A model generated the notes under the pieces. It had not been told where the DNA came from. It made no database searches and was given only the letters and a program-made list of their open reading frames with translations. 43,389 bases of DNA from Planctomycetota bacterium (GTDB lineage: Bacteria > Planctomycetota > Phycisphaerae > WQYP01): contig JAJZDN010000032.1 in the NCBI GenBank assembly GCA_021805985.1, forward strand, positions 1-43,389. Reading direction: 5' to 3'. Both the position numbers and the translations under genes were made by a program. This document shows, piece by piece, positions 8,169-17,310 of this stretch (positions are counted from its first letter, which is position 1; each line of letters opens with the position of its first letter).

Positions 8169-8921
8169 ATGCTGCTGAAACTAGAAAACGTCACCAAGGT
8201 GTACCAGACCGACGGCCCGGCGGCCACGATTCTGGAGGATGTGAATTTACGTGTTGATTCCGGGCAATTTATATGCCTGGTTGGGCAATCCGGCTGCGGC
8301 AAATCAACGACGCTGCGTCTGATTAACGGCTTGATGCCCCCCAGCAGTGGAAAAGTTTATTTTAAGGATAAACCCCTGACGGGTATTAATTTACAATGCG
8401 GCATGGTATTTCAGAATTTTGCCCTTCTGCCCTGGATGACTGTTACGCAGAATATTCTTCTGGCGTTGGAGGCCCGGGGGATTGATCGAGCTGCCGCGGC
8501 AAAACGGGCGGCATTTTATATTGATAAGGTGGGTCTGGACGGGTTTGAAGCGGCCTACCCGCGGGAACTTTCCGGCGGGATGAAACAGCGTGTAGGCTTG
8601 GCTCGAGCCATGGCGGTGGAACCGGAATTGCTGCTGATGGATGAGCCATTCAGCGCACTGGACCCGCTGACCAGCATTAACCTTCGTGAGGAACTGCTGG
8701 ATATATGGGCGGATCCGAACTTGGCGGTCAGTACGGTGATTATGGTAACCCATAACATTGAAGAGGCGGTTGAATTGGCAGATCGTGTGGTGCTTATCGG
8801 CGGGCGGCCGGGGCATGTGGTGATGGATCTGGATATTACGTTACCCCGCCCCCGGCATAAAAACTCGGAAGCGTTTACTCGTCATGTGGATTCGATATTC
8901 AGCATGATGGCGGAAATTTGA
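8169..8921 (+). CDS. ABC transporter ATP-binding protein (NitT/TauT type)
   Basis: A 250-aa ATPase that powers the adjacent double permease. Complete motif set: Walker A GQSGCGKST (39-47), Q-loop MVFQNFALLPW, signature LSGGMKQ (134-140), Walker B LLLMDEP (154-160), and the H-loop His in MVTHNIEEA. The sequence around the signature and FSALDPLTSINLREELL groups it with SsuB/TauB/NrtD-type subunits. Its length is that of the bare nucleotide-binding domain. The C-terminal extension found in some relatives is not fused here but appears as the next gene. Co-transcribed with the genes on both sides (gaps of 39 and about 30 bp). Confidence 0.93.
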   Translation: MLLKLENVTKVYQTDGPAATILEDVNLRVDSGQFICLVGQSGCGKSTTLRLINGLMPPSSGKVYFKDKPLTGINLQCGMVFQNFALLPWMTVTQNILLALEARGIDRAAAAKRAAFYIDKVGLDGFEAAYPRELSGGMKQRVGLARAMAVEPELLLMDEPFSALDPLTSINLREELLDIWADPNLAVSTVIMVTHNIEEAVELADRVVLIGGRPGHVVMDLDITLPRPRHKNSEAFTRHVDSIFSMMAEI

Positions 8922-8952
8922 CCCCCCCGTGGATTATATGGAGAATAGCTCT

Positions 8953-9522
8953 ATGACAAGTTCAGAAAATCATCAACCCGTTGATCCGCCGCAAAGCGGT
9001 GAGGCCCCGGTGGTTCCCATACCCCCCACCGGCTTAAGCAAAGTGCTGGGGCTGCTGGAAATCCTTGATGATCATGGCGGCAAAGAAGACATCTACAAGC
9101 TGGCCCGCGAACTGCGCGACAGCTTTGGCGAGTTACTGCTGATTATCAAAGCCGCGGAAGTGCTGGCGTTTGTGGATACGCCCGGCGGGGATCTGGTCAT
9201 GCAGCCGCTGGGCAAGCAAATTATTGAATTGCCGGTCAACCAGAAAAAGAAACTCATTGCGGGGCAAATCGCTAAATTGCCCTTATTTGTCCATATTCGG
9301 GATTATTTGCTGCAGCGGACAGGACATTCAGCCTCACGTCAAGATATTATTGCGGAAATTGGCCGCGTGCTGCCTACAGAACGACCCAAACCGCAGTATG
9401 ACGCGCTGGTAAACTGGGGGCGTTATGCCGAGATATTCTCATACAGCCGTGATACGGACACCTTTCATCTTGTGGAACCGGTTGACAACACGGGCACTCA
9501 AGCGAACAATGAAATACCGTGA
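8953..9522 (+). CDS. AAA-associated C-terminal domain protein (ABC accessory)
   Basis: A 189-aa protein matching, from about residue 25 on, the AAA-associated C-terminal domain normally fused to nitrate/sulfonate-type ABC ATPases: GLLEILDDHGGKEDIYKLARELR, LLLIIKAAEVLAFVDTPGGDL, LTPLGK-like MQPLGKQIIEL, LPLFVHIRDYLLQ and a final winged-helix-like segment with YDALVNWGRYAEIFSY. In those fusions it is thought to sense a ligand or regulate transport; here it is a separate polypeptide. The ATG at 8953 is chosen because GGAG lies nine bases upstream; an in-frame ATG at 8938 is possible. The Pro-rich N-terminal 20 residues look disordered. Function in detail inferred only. Confidence 0.8.
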   Translation: MTSSENHQPVDPPQSGEAPVVPIPPTGLSKVLGLLEILDDHGGKEDIYKLARELRDSFGELLLIIKAAEVLAFVDTPGGDLVMQPLGKQIIELPVNQKKKLIAGQIAKLPLFVHIRDYLLQRTGHSASRQDIIAEIGRVLPTERPKPQYDALVNWGRYAEIFSYSRDTDTFHLVEPVDNTGTQANNEIP

Positions 9523-9549
9523 TACGGTCTTTGTGAAGGAGCGTGTATC

Positions 9550-10011
9550 GTGCGCAGGATGCAAATAACAAGTTTTTTGGGGCTGCTTTTAGCCACCACC
9601 CTGGCTGGATGCAGCCAGAATTCCGCGACACTTTTGCCGCCGGCAGCCAATCCACCGGTTGCTGATATCCCCATTCCCGCAGGCATGCACATTAATTTAG
9701 CCCGCTCACAAAGCACGTATGCTCCGGGTTCTAATGTCCGTCTGGTGAATGAAATGTACGTTGGTTCCGATCCGCGATTGAGCGTCGCGCGGTTCTTTTT
9801 GCATAATATGCCGACCTACAAATGGAAAATGCAGGAAGAACAACAAGGCCCGAGCGGAATACGCCTTGATTTTATTAAAAATCAGGAAGAATGCGTTATT
9901 ACCATTAAAAGGGGCTGGTTCAACACGCATTGTTATGTATCGGTGACACCGAAACTTTCCACTGGCGAGACATCCGCGACAACCACAACCGCACCGGCCG
10001 GCCAACACTGA
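9550..10011 (+). CDS. Small predicted lipoprotein
   Basis: A 153-aa protein starting at a GTG with AAGGAG nine bases upstream. The N-terminus is a lipoprotein signal peptide: MRRMQ, a hydrophobic stretch, then the lipobox LAGC, giving Cys21 as the lipidated residue. The mature part is Pro/Ala-rich at first, then a compact domain with PAGMHINLARSQSTYAPG, SVARFFLHNMPTYKWKMQEEQ and LDFIKNQEECVITIKRG; this pattern recalls small bacterial envelope lipoproteins in which a residual peptide height/solubility domain is repeated, but I do not recognise the family with certainty. It follows the ABC cluster by 27 bp on the same strand and could be an envelope partner; this is only contextual. Confidence 0.75.
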   Translation: MRRMQITSFLGLLLATTLAGCSQNSATLLPPAANPPVADIPIPAGMHINLARSQSTYAPGSNVRLVNEMYVGSDPRLSVARFFLHNMPTYKWKMQEEQQGPSGIRLDFIKNQEECVITIKRGWFNTHCYVSVTPKLSTGETSATTTTAPAGQH

Positions 10012-10038
10012 TTACGCGGACGGCGACAGGTTTTTTCC

Positions 10039-10509
10039 ATGGCTGATACGCATTTACCCATTCATCAGGAATCGCAAGAAGCGGAGCCATGGTATGCCAT
10101 GGGATTGCGCTTTAAATGCACGCAGTGCGGCAATTGCTGCGGGGGCGGCCCAGGATATGTCTGGCTGACGATAGAAGATATGACGCGCATTGCAGAGTTT
10201 CTTAACCTGGCGTTTGATGATTTCACACGCAAATTTGTGCGAAAAGCCAAAGGTGCTTACAGCCTTGTGGAACGCGCCAATTATGACTGCATATTTCTGA
10301 AACGTGCGGATGGCAAAGCCATGTGCGGCATTTACCCTGTGCGGCCCATGCAATGCCGGACCTGGCCATTCTGGGGCATGAACCTGGCAACACCTGATGC
10401 CTGGACGCATGCGGCATCACGTTGCCCGGGGATGTGCGATGGCGATGCACCCAAATATCCGCTGGAGCATATAGAAAAGTGCCGCACCCATCCGGAATCA
10501 CCGGAATAA
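10039..10509 (+). CDS. YkgJ-family cysteine-cluster protein
   Basis: A 156-aa protein of the zinc/iron-chelating domain family (YkgJ/UPF0153-like). The defining CxxCxxCC cluster lies at residues C27, C30, C33 and C34 in RFKCTQCGNCCGGGPG, and additional conserved cysteines occur at C84, C96 and C106 in DCIFLK, MCGIYPVRPMQCRTWPFW. The family binds a metal or Fe-S cluster; its cellular role is not established. It starts 27 bp after the lipoprotein gene and is probably the last gene of the forward cluster, meeting the respiratory operon tail to tail. Confidence 0.9.
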   Translation: MADTHLPIHQESQEAEPWYAMGLRFKCTQCGNCCGGGPGYVWLTIEDMTRIAEFLNLAFDDFTRKFVRKAKGAYSLVERANYDCIFLKRADGKAMCGIYPVRPMQCRTWPFWGMNLATPDAWTHAASRCPGMCDGDAPKYPLEHIEKCRTHPESPE

Positions 10510-10565
10510 ATTGCGATAGCCAGACGGCCGGGCAATGCGGAGAGCACGCGGCAGAAAAACTGTGG

Positions 10566-11252
10566 TTATCTAAACGTGATCAGCAGCGTGATGAGAATCA
10601 GAATCCAGGCGGCGTCGAGAAAATGCCAGTAGATCAAACAATAGCGCACGCCGGGCTGGTAGTTGCGGGAATATATCCCTTGCCGTGCCTTGACGTTGAC
10701 TACGCCCAGAGGGATTAAGCCGCCTGCAACGTGCAGGGCGTGCAGAACCGTGAAAAAGAAAAACGCAGCCAGAAGAGCTTTTTTCTCATACACCAGGGCG
10801 TGGGCCATCCGCATGCCGCCGATGGGGGATGCGTATTGCGGATTCAGGGCATTTAGCGCACGGTCGGCACTTTGTAAAGCGCCGTAAATTTCCGTCCAGT
10901 TCCAGATTTGCAGTCCAAGAAATGTCAGACCCAGAATCAGCGTGGCCAGAAGCGCCCGGCGGCACAAACGTTGTTGATCGTGGCGAATGGCGGCCCAGGC
11001 ACCGTGAATCGTGAAGCTGCTGATCAGCAACACGACAGTGCTTAACCACAGTCCCCAGGGCAAATGCACGGTCACGGGACGGGGAAAGGAGAACCAGTAG
11101 CAGATATAGCCGATGAGACTGGAGACAAAAAGAATAGACAGCGACACAACCAGCAGAGAAATGCCCAGCGTCCCGGCACCGGGAACGTGCAGGGGCTTGC
11201 CGCCATAGCGTTTGGATGAATCAGACGGTTCAGGTTGGTGTTCCCGGGTCAT
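10566..11252 (-). CDS. Second cytochrome c oxidase subunit III-like protein
   Basis: A 228-aa integral membrane protein with about five hydrophobic segments, homologous to heme-copper oxidase subunit III: HALHVAGGLIPLGVVN corresponds to the helix motif HxLHVxxG, and the C-terminal YWHFLDAAWILILITLLI is the classical subunit III ending. The middle segment IWNWTEIYGAL matches the helix before the periplasmic loop. The start at 11252 is chosen (GGGA upstream); the longer frame adds a Cys-rich tail unlike the family. It is the last gene of the respiratory operon, downstream of a canonical coxC and subunit IV, so the operon encodes two subunit III-type proteins. Confidence 0.85.
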   Translation of the reverse strand: MTREHQPEPSDSSKRYGGKPLHVPGAGTLGISLLVVSLSILFVSSLIGYICYWFSFPRPVTVHLPWGLWLSTVVLLISSFTIHGAWAAIRHDQQRLCRRALLATLILGLTFLGLQIWNWTEIYGALQSADRALNALNPQYASPIGGMRMAHALVYEKKALLAAFFFFTVLHALHVAGGLIPLGVVNVKARQGIYSRNYQPGVRYCLIYWHFLDAAWILILITLLITFR

Positions 11253-11360
11253 AAAAATCCCAGCTTTCGCCCGCAGCTTGCAGGCACCGCAATCCAGTGC
11301 AGGCCGAAAAGGCGGCAGCGGCATGCACGCGGTTCGTCGCACGGCCGGGATATGCCCGGC

Positions 11361-11789
11361 TTATTGTTTAACAGGTGCAGCGGCGGCGGCCTTGGGGGCA
11401 GCCGGCGGGGTGGAATTGGACCCCGCAACATGTTGTTCAATCTGCACCATTTCCTGAGCTTCGCCGGAATACATCTGCGGCTGATCGGCCTTCACATCAA
11501 TAATGACAAAAGAAATAAACAGCGTGATAAAGACCAGTGTGAGTAATAAAATGGCGACAGAAAAAAGGCTGTCATAGCGCAAGTGCATAAAATACAGCGC
11601 ACTGATGATGGCCATCATTACCGCCACGATCAACTCCACTGCGATGGTAGCTGAGCCCAAGCCCAGCCTGGCGACAAACAGATTGCCAACAGCCAAAGCG
11701 CACAGCAGGATCCACACAAAGACCAGCATTTGCACAGAGACAATGTGCGAGCGGGCGGGAACAATCGGTTTGGCATGATCAGAAGACAT
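11361..11789 (-). CDS. Cytochrome c oxidase subunit IV (prokaryotic type)
   Basis: A 142-aa protein with three membrane helices (about 20-42, 48-68 and 78-100) and the family word MMAIISALYFMHLRYDS, matching the small subunit IV of caa3/CyoD-type oxidases. This subunit assists assembly or stability of the CuB site in related enzymes. The C-terminal 40 residues form an Ala/Pro-rich, probably disordered tail unlike the usual ~100-aa family length. GAGGT lies just before the ATG. It lies between the two subunit III genes on the reverse strand. Confidence 0.87.
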   Translation of the reverse strand: MSSDHAKPIVPARSHIVSVQMLVFVWILLCALAVGNLFVARLGLGSATIAVELIVAVMMAIISALYFMHLRYDSLFSVAILLLTLVFITLFISFVIIDVKADQPQMYSGEAQEMVQIEQHVAGSNSTPPAAPKAAAAAPVKQ

Positions 11790-11834
11790 AAGACCTCGCG
11801 CTAAAGAGCTGCGCCTTGCATGGCGCGGTAGTTA

Positions 11835-12710
11835 TCAGTGAATGAGATACAACAACGGGAAAAGGAACATCCAGACCATGTCCACCACGCCCCAATACAT
11901 CCCGACGTATACAACAGGAGCATTGTAGCCGGGGCCGAATTCGCCCCGCAGAGAACGAATCAACAGCCAGCCGATGACAATAATACCGATGATCACGTGC
12001 AGGCTGTGCAGACCAGTCATGAGAAAGTAAATACCGAAGAAAATCTGAACATTGGCCGGCTGAAATGCGTTGGCCACCGCAGCAGGCTTTTGCGCCGGAG
12101 CCACGCCGGCTGGGCCGATTGACGCGGGCATGATTGCAGAGTGGGAAACAACAAAACCGGCCTTGCCCAGAGACTTAAGCGCATGCCAGCCTGAACTGGC
12201 AACAGGTTTGGGCTTGGCGACCAATGCGGCCAGACCCGTTATCGGGGCCACGGGTTTGCCATTGGGACCTACACTGGGTGCGTAATGGGTACCCCAGAGC
12301 AACTTGGCCTGACCGTTATCAAAATACTCTTTGGCGTGAATGGCCAAAAAGCCCACGCCGCCGAGCATGGTCAATGCGAGGCATAAACTTAAGGCCACGC
12401 GCTTTCCGGTTTGGGCAAAACGCACTGCCAGTGCCATGGTCAGGCCGCTGGTCAGCAGAATCAGGGCGTTAATCAGGCCGGAAACCGGGTCCAGATATTG
12501 GCCGGCGTATTTGAAAACTTCCGGGTGCGTAGCGCGAAATACCGCATAGGCGCAGAACAAACCGCTGAACAGCAGCATTTCAGTGGCCAGAAACATCCAC
12601 ATGCCCAGCGTGCCGGCATCAAATTGCTGCTGCGGCGTATCAAAATGATGAGCCAAATGGGCACGGGCCACCTGTTCGTCGGTCGGGTTTATCGCAATGG
12701 CTTCAGACAT
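11835..12710 (-). CDS. coxC: Cytochrome c oxidase subunit III
   Basis: A 291-aa membrane subunit of the terminal oxidase. Helices include GMWMFLATEMLLFSGLFCAYAVFR (35-58, containing the conserved TEMLLF Glu), NALILLTSGLTMALA, LCLALTMLGGVGFLAIHAKEY, and the C-terminal FFGIYFLMTGLHSLHVIIG and VGMYWGVVDMVWMFLFPLLYLIH. Between the third and fourth helices lies an extra ~75-residue Ala/Pro/Lys-rich segment (about 133-208) not present in ordinary subunit III. Follows coxA by about 117 bp on the same strand. Role: structural subunit near coxA, shielding the oxygen path. Confidence 0.93.
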   Translation of the reverse strand: MSEAIAINPTDEQVARAHLAHHFDTPQQQFDAGTLGMWMFLATEMLLFSGLFCAYAVFRATHPEVFKYAGQYLDPVSGLINALILLTSGLTMALAVRFAQTGKRVALSLCLALTMLGGVGFLAIHAKEYFDNGQAKLLWGTHYAPSVGPNGKPVAPITGLAALVAKPKPVASSGWHALKSLGKAGFVVSHSAIMPASIGPAGVAPAQKPAAVANAFQPANVQIFFGIYFLMTGLHSLHVIIGIIVIGWLLIRSLRGEFGPGYNAPVVYVGMYWGVVDMVWMFLFPLLYLIH

Positions 12711-12827
12711 GGAATCTCACAATAGAAACATACAGATAGCAATACATCAAGCTTTACATTGCCGGCCGCATAACCGCCTGCCGGGCAAGCCCTGCGACGG
12801 TCGCCGCCGCAGCCGCAGCATTACACG

Positions 12828-14564
12828 TCAATGCGTTGCGGTAACGGGAGCCAAGGAATCCGCAGGCTTTTCTATATGGACATATCCATTGACTGCGGGG
12901 TCAAACACCAGGTCGGAGTAATCATAAGGATCGCCGACGGATGGTGTGGTTTCAAAATTATTATGCGGCGGCGGCGAAGCGGTTTCCCATTCCAGCGAGC
13001 CGCTGCCCCATGGGTTTGCCGGGGCCTTTTTGCCATAGAACAGCGAGTGCATCAGATATCCTGCCATGGTCAGAAACGCCACGAGCTGAATATAGGCACC
13101 GATGGTGGAGGCAATCATATAAGGTTGATAAACAGGCAGATAGCTGGCATAACGCCGGGGCATTCCCTCGGCACCCACCACCAACTGTGGGAAAAACGTC
13201 AGGTTAATGCCGATAAACAAAACCACACAGGTCCATTGGGCAATGGTTTCATTGTACATGCGTCCGAACATTTTGGGCCACCAGTAGTGCATACCGGCGA
13301 TAAAGCCGATCAGCGTACCGCCCATCATGACATAATGGAAATGCCCTACCACAAAGTAGGTATCATGCAGAACGACATCTTCGGAAAGCGCCCCGAGCAC
13401 CACGCCCGTGAGGCCGCCGATGGTAAACAGGACGATGAAGGACAGAACATAGAGCATCGGGGTTTTAAGGACGATGGCTCCTTTGTACATGGTGGCCAGC
13501 CAGTTCCAAACTTTGATGGCGGAAGGGACAGCCACAATGAAGGTTAGAAAGCTGAACACGGCATCGAGTTCCGCGGATTGACCATTGACGAATATGTGGT
13601 GACCCCACACCAGAAAGCCGATCAATGCGATGGCCAAAGAGCTTAAGGCGATAAATTCATATCCGAAAATATGCTTACGGCTGAAGGTGGGAATAATTTC
13701 ACTGACAATGCCCATCGCGGGCAGGATCATGATGTAAACCGCAGGATGCGAATAGAACCAGAAAAATTCCTGGAACAACACCGGGTTCCCGCCCAGGGCA
13801 GGATTAAATATACCGATGCCCATGACCCGTTCCATCATCAGCAGCACAAAGGTGATGCCCACGACCGGTGTGGCGGCAACCTGAATCAGTGAGGTGGAAT
13901 AAATCGCCCAGAGGAAAAGCGGCATGCGGAACCAGCTCATGCCGGGCGGCCGGAGTTTGTGAATGGTGACCATGAAATTGATACCGGTGAAGATGGAACT
14001 GAACCCGACAAGGAATATGCCCAGCACCATGACCACGACATAGGATTCAGTCTGGATGCTAAACGGGGTGTAAAAAGTCCATCCGGTATCCACCGCGCCC
14101 AGCACGGTAGAAACAATCGCGAGAATGGCCCCGACAAGATAAAGATAATAGCTGATTAAATTGAGTTTGGGGAAGGCCACATCTTTGGCACCCAGCATCA
14201 GCGGCATGGCAAAATTGCCCAAAGCGCCGGGAACAATGGGAATCAGCACCAGAAACACCATGATGATGCCATGGAGCGTGAAAACCTGATTGTAATAACG
14301 GTACGCAGCATAACTGGACGCCACTGAACCGGTGCCATGAAAAATCAGGCCCTGCGGCACCAGCAACTGCGTGCGAATCACTTCCGCCAACATGCCGCCG
14401 ATGAAGAAAGCCAGCAACGCGGTGACCAGGTACATAATACCGATGCGTTTGTGGTCCAGCGTGAAGAGCCATGAGCCGATGGTTTTACCGTGTGTAAGAT
14501 AATTGTCCGGCTGGGCGGCCACAACTGGTGTGTCACCAAAATTATTTCCAGTAAATGTCGTCAT
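12828..14564 (-). CDS. coxA: Cytochrome c oxidase subunit I (A2-type heme-copper oxidase)
   Basis: A 578-aa catalytic subunit with 12 expected membrane helices, reducing O2 to water and pumping protons. Ligands visible: His98 for heme a ([10 protein letters not shown]), the CuB site H273 and the His pair 322-323 (GHHIF), and H408/H410 in [12 protein letters not shown] for heme a3 and heme a. Helix VI reads YSHPAVY (271-277) rather than GHPEVY, the marker of A2-type oxidases, in which Tyr-Ser replaces the glutamate at the end of the D-channel; Y277 is the expected cross-linked tyrosine. ATG 14564 has GGAG eight bases upstream. It lies between coxB and coxC in the operon. Confidence 0.97.
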   Translation of the reverse strand: MTTFTGNNFGDTPVVAAQPDNYLTHGKTIGSWLFTLDHKRIGIMYLVTALLAFFIGGMLAEVIRTQLLVPQGLIFHGTGSVASSYAAYRYYNQVFTLHGIIMVFLVLIPIVPGALGNFAMPLMLGAKDVAFPKLNLISYYLYLVGAILAIVSTVLGAVDTGWTFYTPFSIQTESYVVVMVLGIFLVGFSSIFTGINFMVTIHKLRPPGMSWFRMPLFLWAIYSTSLIQVAATPVVGITFVLLMMERVMGIGIFNPALGGNPVLFQEFFWFYSHPAVYIMILPAMGIVSEIIPTFSRKHIFGYEFIALSSLAIALIGFLVWGHHIFVNGQSAELDAVFSFLTFIVAVPSAIKVWNWLATMYKGAIVLKTPMLYVLSFIVLFTIGGLTGVVLGALSEDVVLHDTYFVVGHFHYVMMGGTLIGFIAGMHYWWPKMFGRMYNETIAQWTCVVLFIGINLTFFPQLVVGAEGMPRRYASYLPVYQPYMIASTIGAYIQLVAFLTMAGYLMHSLFYGKKAPANPWGSGSLEWETASPPPHNNFETTPSVGDPYDYSDLVFDPAVNGYVHIEKPADSLAPVTATH

Positions 14565-14626
14565 TGTTTATTCTCCAGCACCATAAAACAGGGGTGCAAT
14601 TTTCCATTCAACTTTATATCAACCGC

Positions 14627-16219
14627 TTATTTGGATGCCGGAACATCCGGTACAGGAGGCTTAGTGGCCTTGCTGCTGCGGTTACTTAACGTATTAATAT
14701 ACCAGATGATCGCATTTAATTTATTCTCATGGGGATGCTTTTTTCCGGATAACTGGTATTTGTACATGACAGGCATAACGCCGGCGGGCGCGCCGGCAAT
14801 ATCCATCTTTCCCGGGTCCAGAATCATTGTGCGGAGAAATTTATAATTCGCGATCACCGTTTTGCCGGTGGTGAGTTTTTGCGGATAACCAGCCAGATTC
14901 TTCCAGGTTGGGCCTACGCCCGGATTGCCATTGACGGTATGACAACCGATACATCCCAGGGACTTATAAAGTTTTGCGCCCAAAACATGTAACGCCATCG
15001 GCTGGGGGCCAGCCGGCACTTTGGCGACGGGGGCGGCCGGGGTCTTGGCAGTTGCCGAAGCGGCGGTGGCAGCTGGTGTCGCGGTCTGCGAGGTTTTAGC
15101 GGTCGCCGGGGCCGCGGTTTTCGGGGACTTGGACGATGTCGCAGGCTCGCTGCCCTTGGGTTTATTGGGTACGGGCGGCTGAGACGCTTTATTGGAATTC
15201 TTGCTTAGGCTGTTGATGTACCAGATAACGGCATAAAGATTTTTCACATTTTTACCGGTAAAGCGTGAGCCGTAGCTGGGCATAACTCCGGCGGGAAATC
15301 CTTTGATCAGCACGCGGCCGGGATGCGTAATCATCGTTTTCAAAAACGCATAATTCACCGGTACGGTCTTACCATTGGCGAGAACTTCTTTGGAACCAGC
15401 CAGATTTTTCCAGCTCGGGCCGGTGCCCTTGGAGCCATCCACCGAGTGGCAGCCTAAGCAGCCCAGCGTGGTGTAAAGCTTTTTACCCACGGTTGCCAAG
15501 GGTAGCGGTTTGCCACCCTGTTCAAAAATATTGGCTGCGGCAACAATCTGCTGCTGGAATTTGGGATAGGCTTCCACGACGACATGCGCCCGCATTTCCG
15601 AGTGGCCGTCACCGCAATATTCAGCGCATTGCAGCCAATAGGTACCAGGCTTGGTGGCCTCAACCCACGTGGTCATGACGCGCCCGGGTACGACATCGCG
15701 CTGGATGGAAAGATCAGGAATCCAGAATCCGTGCAGCACGTCTTTGGAGGTCATGTTTAATTTGACGGGTTTGTTAACGGGCAGATAAAGCGTGTTGCTG
15801 ATGGCTCCGTTTTCATAAACAAATGTCCAACTCCACTTCTGGGCAATGACGTGGATGTTGTAGCTGTTGGCGGGCGGAGAATCCATGTTCATGTATTGCG
15901 TAAAGCCCAGTGCAAAAATTACCATCACGATAATCAGGGGGATCGCGGTCCAGGTAATTTCCAGCGGGTTGTTATGCGAGGGAGAGTCCTCGGCGATGGT
16001 TCGATCCTTGGTATGCCGATATCGAATCGAAAAGAACACCACCAAGCCGACGATCAGAACTGTGAAAAATACCGATATCCAGTACCACAAGTTCCAGAGA
16101 AACTGCACTTGCGGGCTGAATGTGGATTCTCCGTGCGGCAGCCAGAGTGCGGCTGTGACGCGGCTTAAATCCATCTGGTTAAGGTGTCCAAGTATATGCG
16201 AAATAGTTGTCACGCCCAT
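14627..16219 (-). CDS. coxB: Cytochrome c oxidase subunit II with two fused cytochrome c domains
   Basis: A 530-aa electron-entry subunit. Two N-terminal helices (about 43-65 and 90-108) anchor a cupredoxin domain whose binuclear CuA ligands are visible: His163, Cys198, Cys202, His206 and Met209 in CAEYCGDGHSEM. Two c-type cytochrome domains follow: CLGCH at 254-258 and CIGCH at 423-427, each with a later methionine (GVMPSYG, GVMPVMY) as likely sixth ligand. They are joined by a long Ala/Pro/Thr/Lys-rich linker (about 349-406). One fused heme is normal for caa3 oxidases; two is unusual. The last ~120 residues are very similar to those of the cytochrome c encoded at 17311-18105. AGGAG precedes the ATG. 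Confidence 0.96.
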   Translation of the reverse strand: MGVTTISHILGHLNQMDLSRVTAALWLPHGESTFSPQVQFLWNLWYWISVFFTVLIVGLVVFFSIRYRHTKDRTIAEDSPSHNNPLEITWTAIPLIIVMVIFALGFTQYMNMDSPPANSYNIHVIAQKWSWTFVYENGAISNTLYLPVNKPVKLNMTSKDVLHGFWIPDLSIQRDVVPGRVMTTWVEATKPGTYWLQCAEYCGDGHSEMRAHVVVEAYPKFQQQIVAAANIFEQGGKPLPLATVGKKLYTTLGCLGCHSVDGSKGTGPSWKNLAGSKEVLANGKTVPVNYAFLKTMITHPGRVLIKGFPAGVMPSYGSRFTGKNVKNLYAVIWYINSLSKNSNKASQPPVPNKPKGSEPATSSKSPKTAAPATAKTSQTATPAATAASATAKTPAAPVAKVPAGPQPMALHVLGAKLYKSLGCIGCHTVNGNPGVGPTWKNLAGYPQKLTTGKTVIANYKFLRTMILDPGKMDIAGAPAGVMPVMYKYQLSGKKHPHENKLNAIIWYINTLSNRSSKATKPPVPDVPASK

Positions 16220-16225
16220 AAACTC

Positions 16226-17143
16226 CTAAACCTTCCCTGAAGCTTTCGATTTTTTCGTGCGATGTTTGTGTTCCCACCAGACCATGCTTCCCAGAAACGC
16301 TCCCAGGCTAAGTACCACGCCTACTCCGCCCAGCAGCATGACACGCCGTGCAACCGCGGTGTATTTTCCGGTGTAGGGATCAAACTGGCAGCATAACAGC
16401 AGGATCTGATCAAAGACGTTGGTAATTTTACGGTTGCCCGCCGCCACCAGTGCCAAACGCAAATCCGCCGGATTATAGTGAATGCCATAAAAATAATTGG
16501 CCAGCCGGCCGCCGGGGGTTGCAATATAAATCGCGGCGGCATGGTTGTAGGTATGGGATGCAGGATAAAACACGTAATGGAATCCCACCGCTTTGGTGAT
16601 GGCTTTGATGGTAGATTCCCGGGCGGTAAGAAAGTGCCAATGCGCGGCCAAAGCCTTTTTAAATTTTTGTGAAGCCACCGCGATATAACCAGCCTTTTTA
16701 TCCGCGGCGGAAGCAGGTGTATCGGTGGGATCAAAGCTGATGGTGACGACATCATAGTCTGTGCCCAGGCTGGCGGGCATTTTTTCCATGGAGTGCAGCA
16801 GCCCCAGTTCAACAAAGGGACATACACCGGGGCAGCGAAAATAGACAAAATTAAAAATTACCGGGCGGCCTTTGTGAAAATAATCACTAAGCCGGACCTG
16901 CTGATTGTGCGAATTAACAAATTCAAGGCTTAATGGAAGCCGGGCGCCGGGATGCGGCGTGATTCCCGCATTATGGGCGTCGCGCGATTTCTGCGAAGCG
17001 GATTGCAAGTTTTCAAAGGCACTGCCCGAAGCGGGGGCAACCATGAGCATAAAAGCCAGCGCAGCAACAAACGCTGCGGCGGTTACACCCCACAATTGCA
17101 GGGACCTGCGAAAAGCAAGTCGTGTTTTGTTCAGCACGTTCAT
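16226..17143 (-). CDS. SCO1/SenC-family copper chaperone
   Basis: A 305-aa membrane-anchored thioredoxin-fold protein that delivers copper to, or reduces, the CuA site of oxidase subunit II. The copper-binding CxxxC appears as FRCPGVCP (C104, C108), and the distal histidine is probably H201 in SHTYNHAAAIYI. A signal/anchor helix covers about residues 18-38 and a second hydrophobic segment near the C-terminus (about 275-295) provides another anchor, an architecture common in SCO proteins encoded next to caa3 genes. The start at 17143 is used; the upstream extension would need a TTG and looks unlike the family. It sits directly upstream of coxB, ending 7 bp before it. Confidence 0.93.
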   Translation of the reverse strand: MNVLNKTRLAFRRSLQLWGVTAAAFVAALAFMLMVAPASGSAFENLQSASQKSRDAHNAGITPHPGARLPLSLEFVNSHNQQVRLSDYFHKGRPVIFNFVYFRCPGVCPFVELGLLHSMEKMPASLGTDYDVVTISFDPTDTPASAADKKAGYIAVASQKFKKALAAHWHFLTARESTIKAITKAVGFHYVFYPASHTYNHAAAIYIATPGGRLANYFYGIHYNPADLRLALVAAGNRKITNVFDQILLLCCQFDPYTGKYTAVARRVMLLGGVGVVLSLGAFLGSMVWWEHKHRTKKSKASGKV

Positions 17144-17310
17144 CAACAAACCATTCTTACCATGACACTGCGCTTTTTCGCACCCTGGCAATGCGCTGCG
17201 CACCAGTGTTTTGGTGGCATCCGCAGGAACCAAAACAATCCGCAATTATAGCAAGCGCCCGCATCGTATGCGAGCTATACCAGCAGGCTATAACACGTGG
17301 CCTGGCCCGG

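Noticed and set aside
12831-13547. 238-aa open frame opposite coxA
   Set aside because: It is antisense to a certain gene, has biased composition and no recognisable domain.
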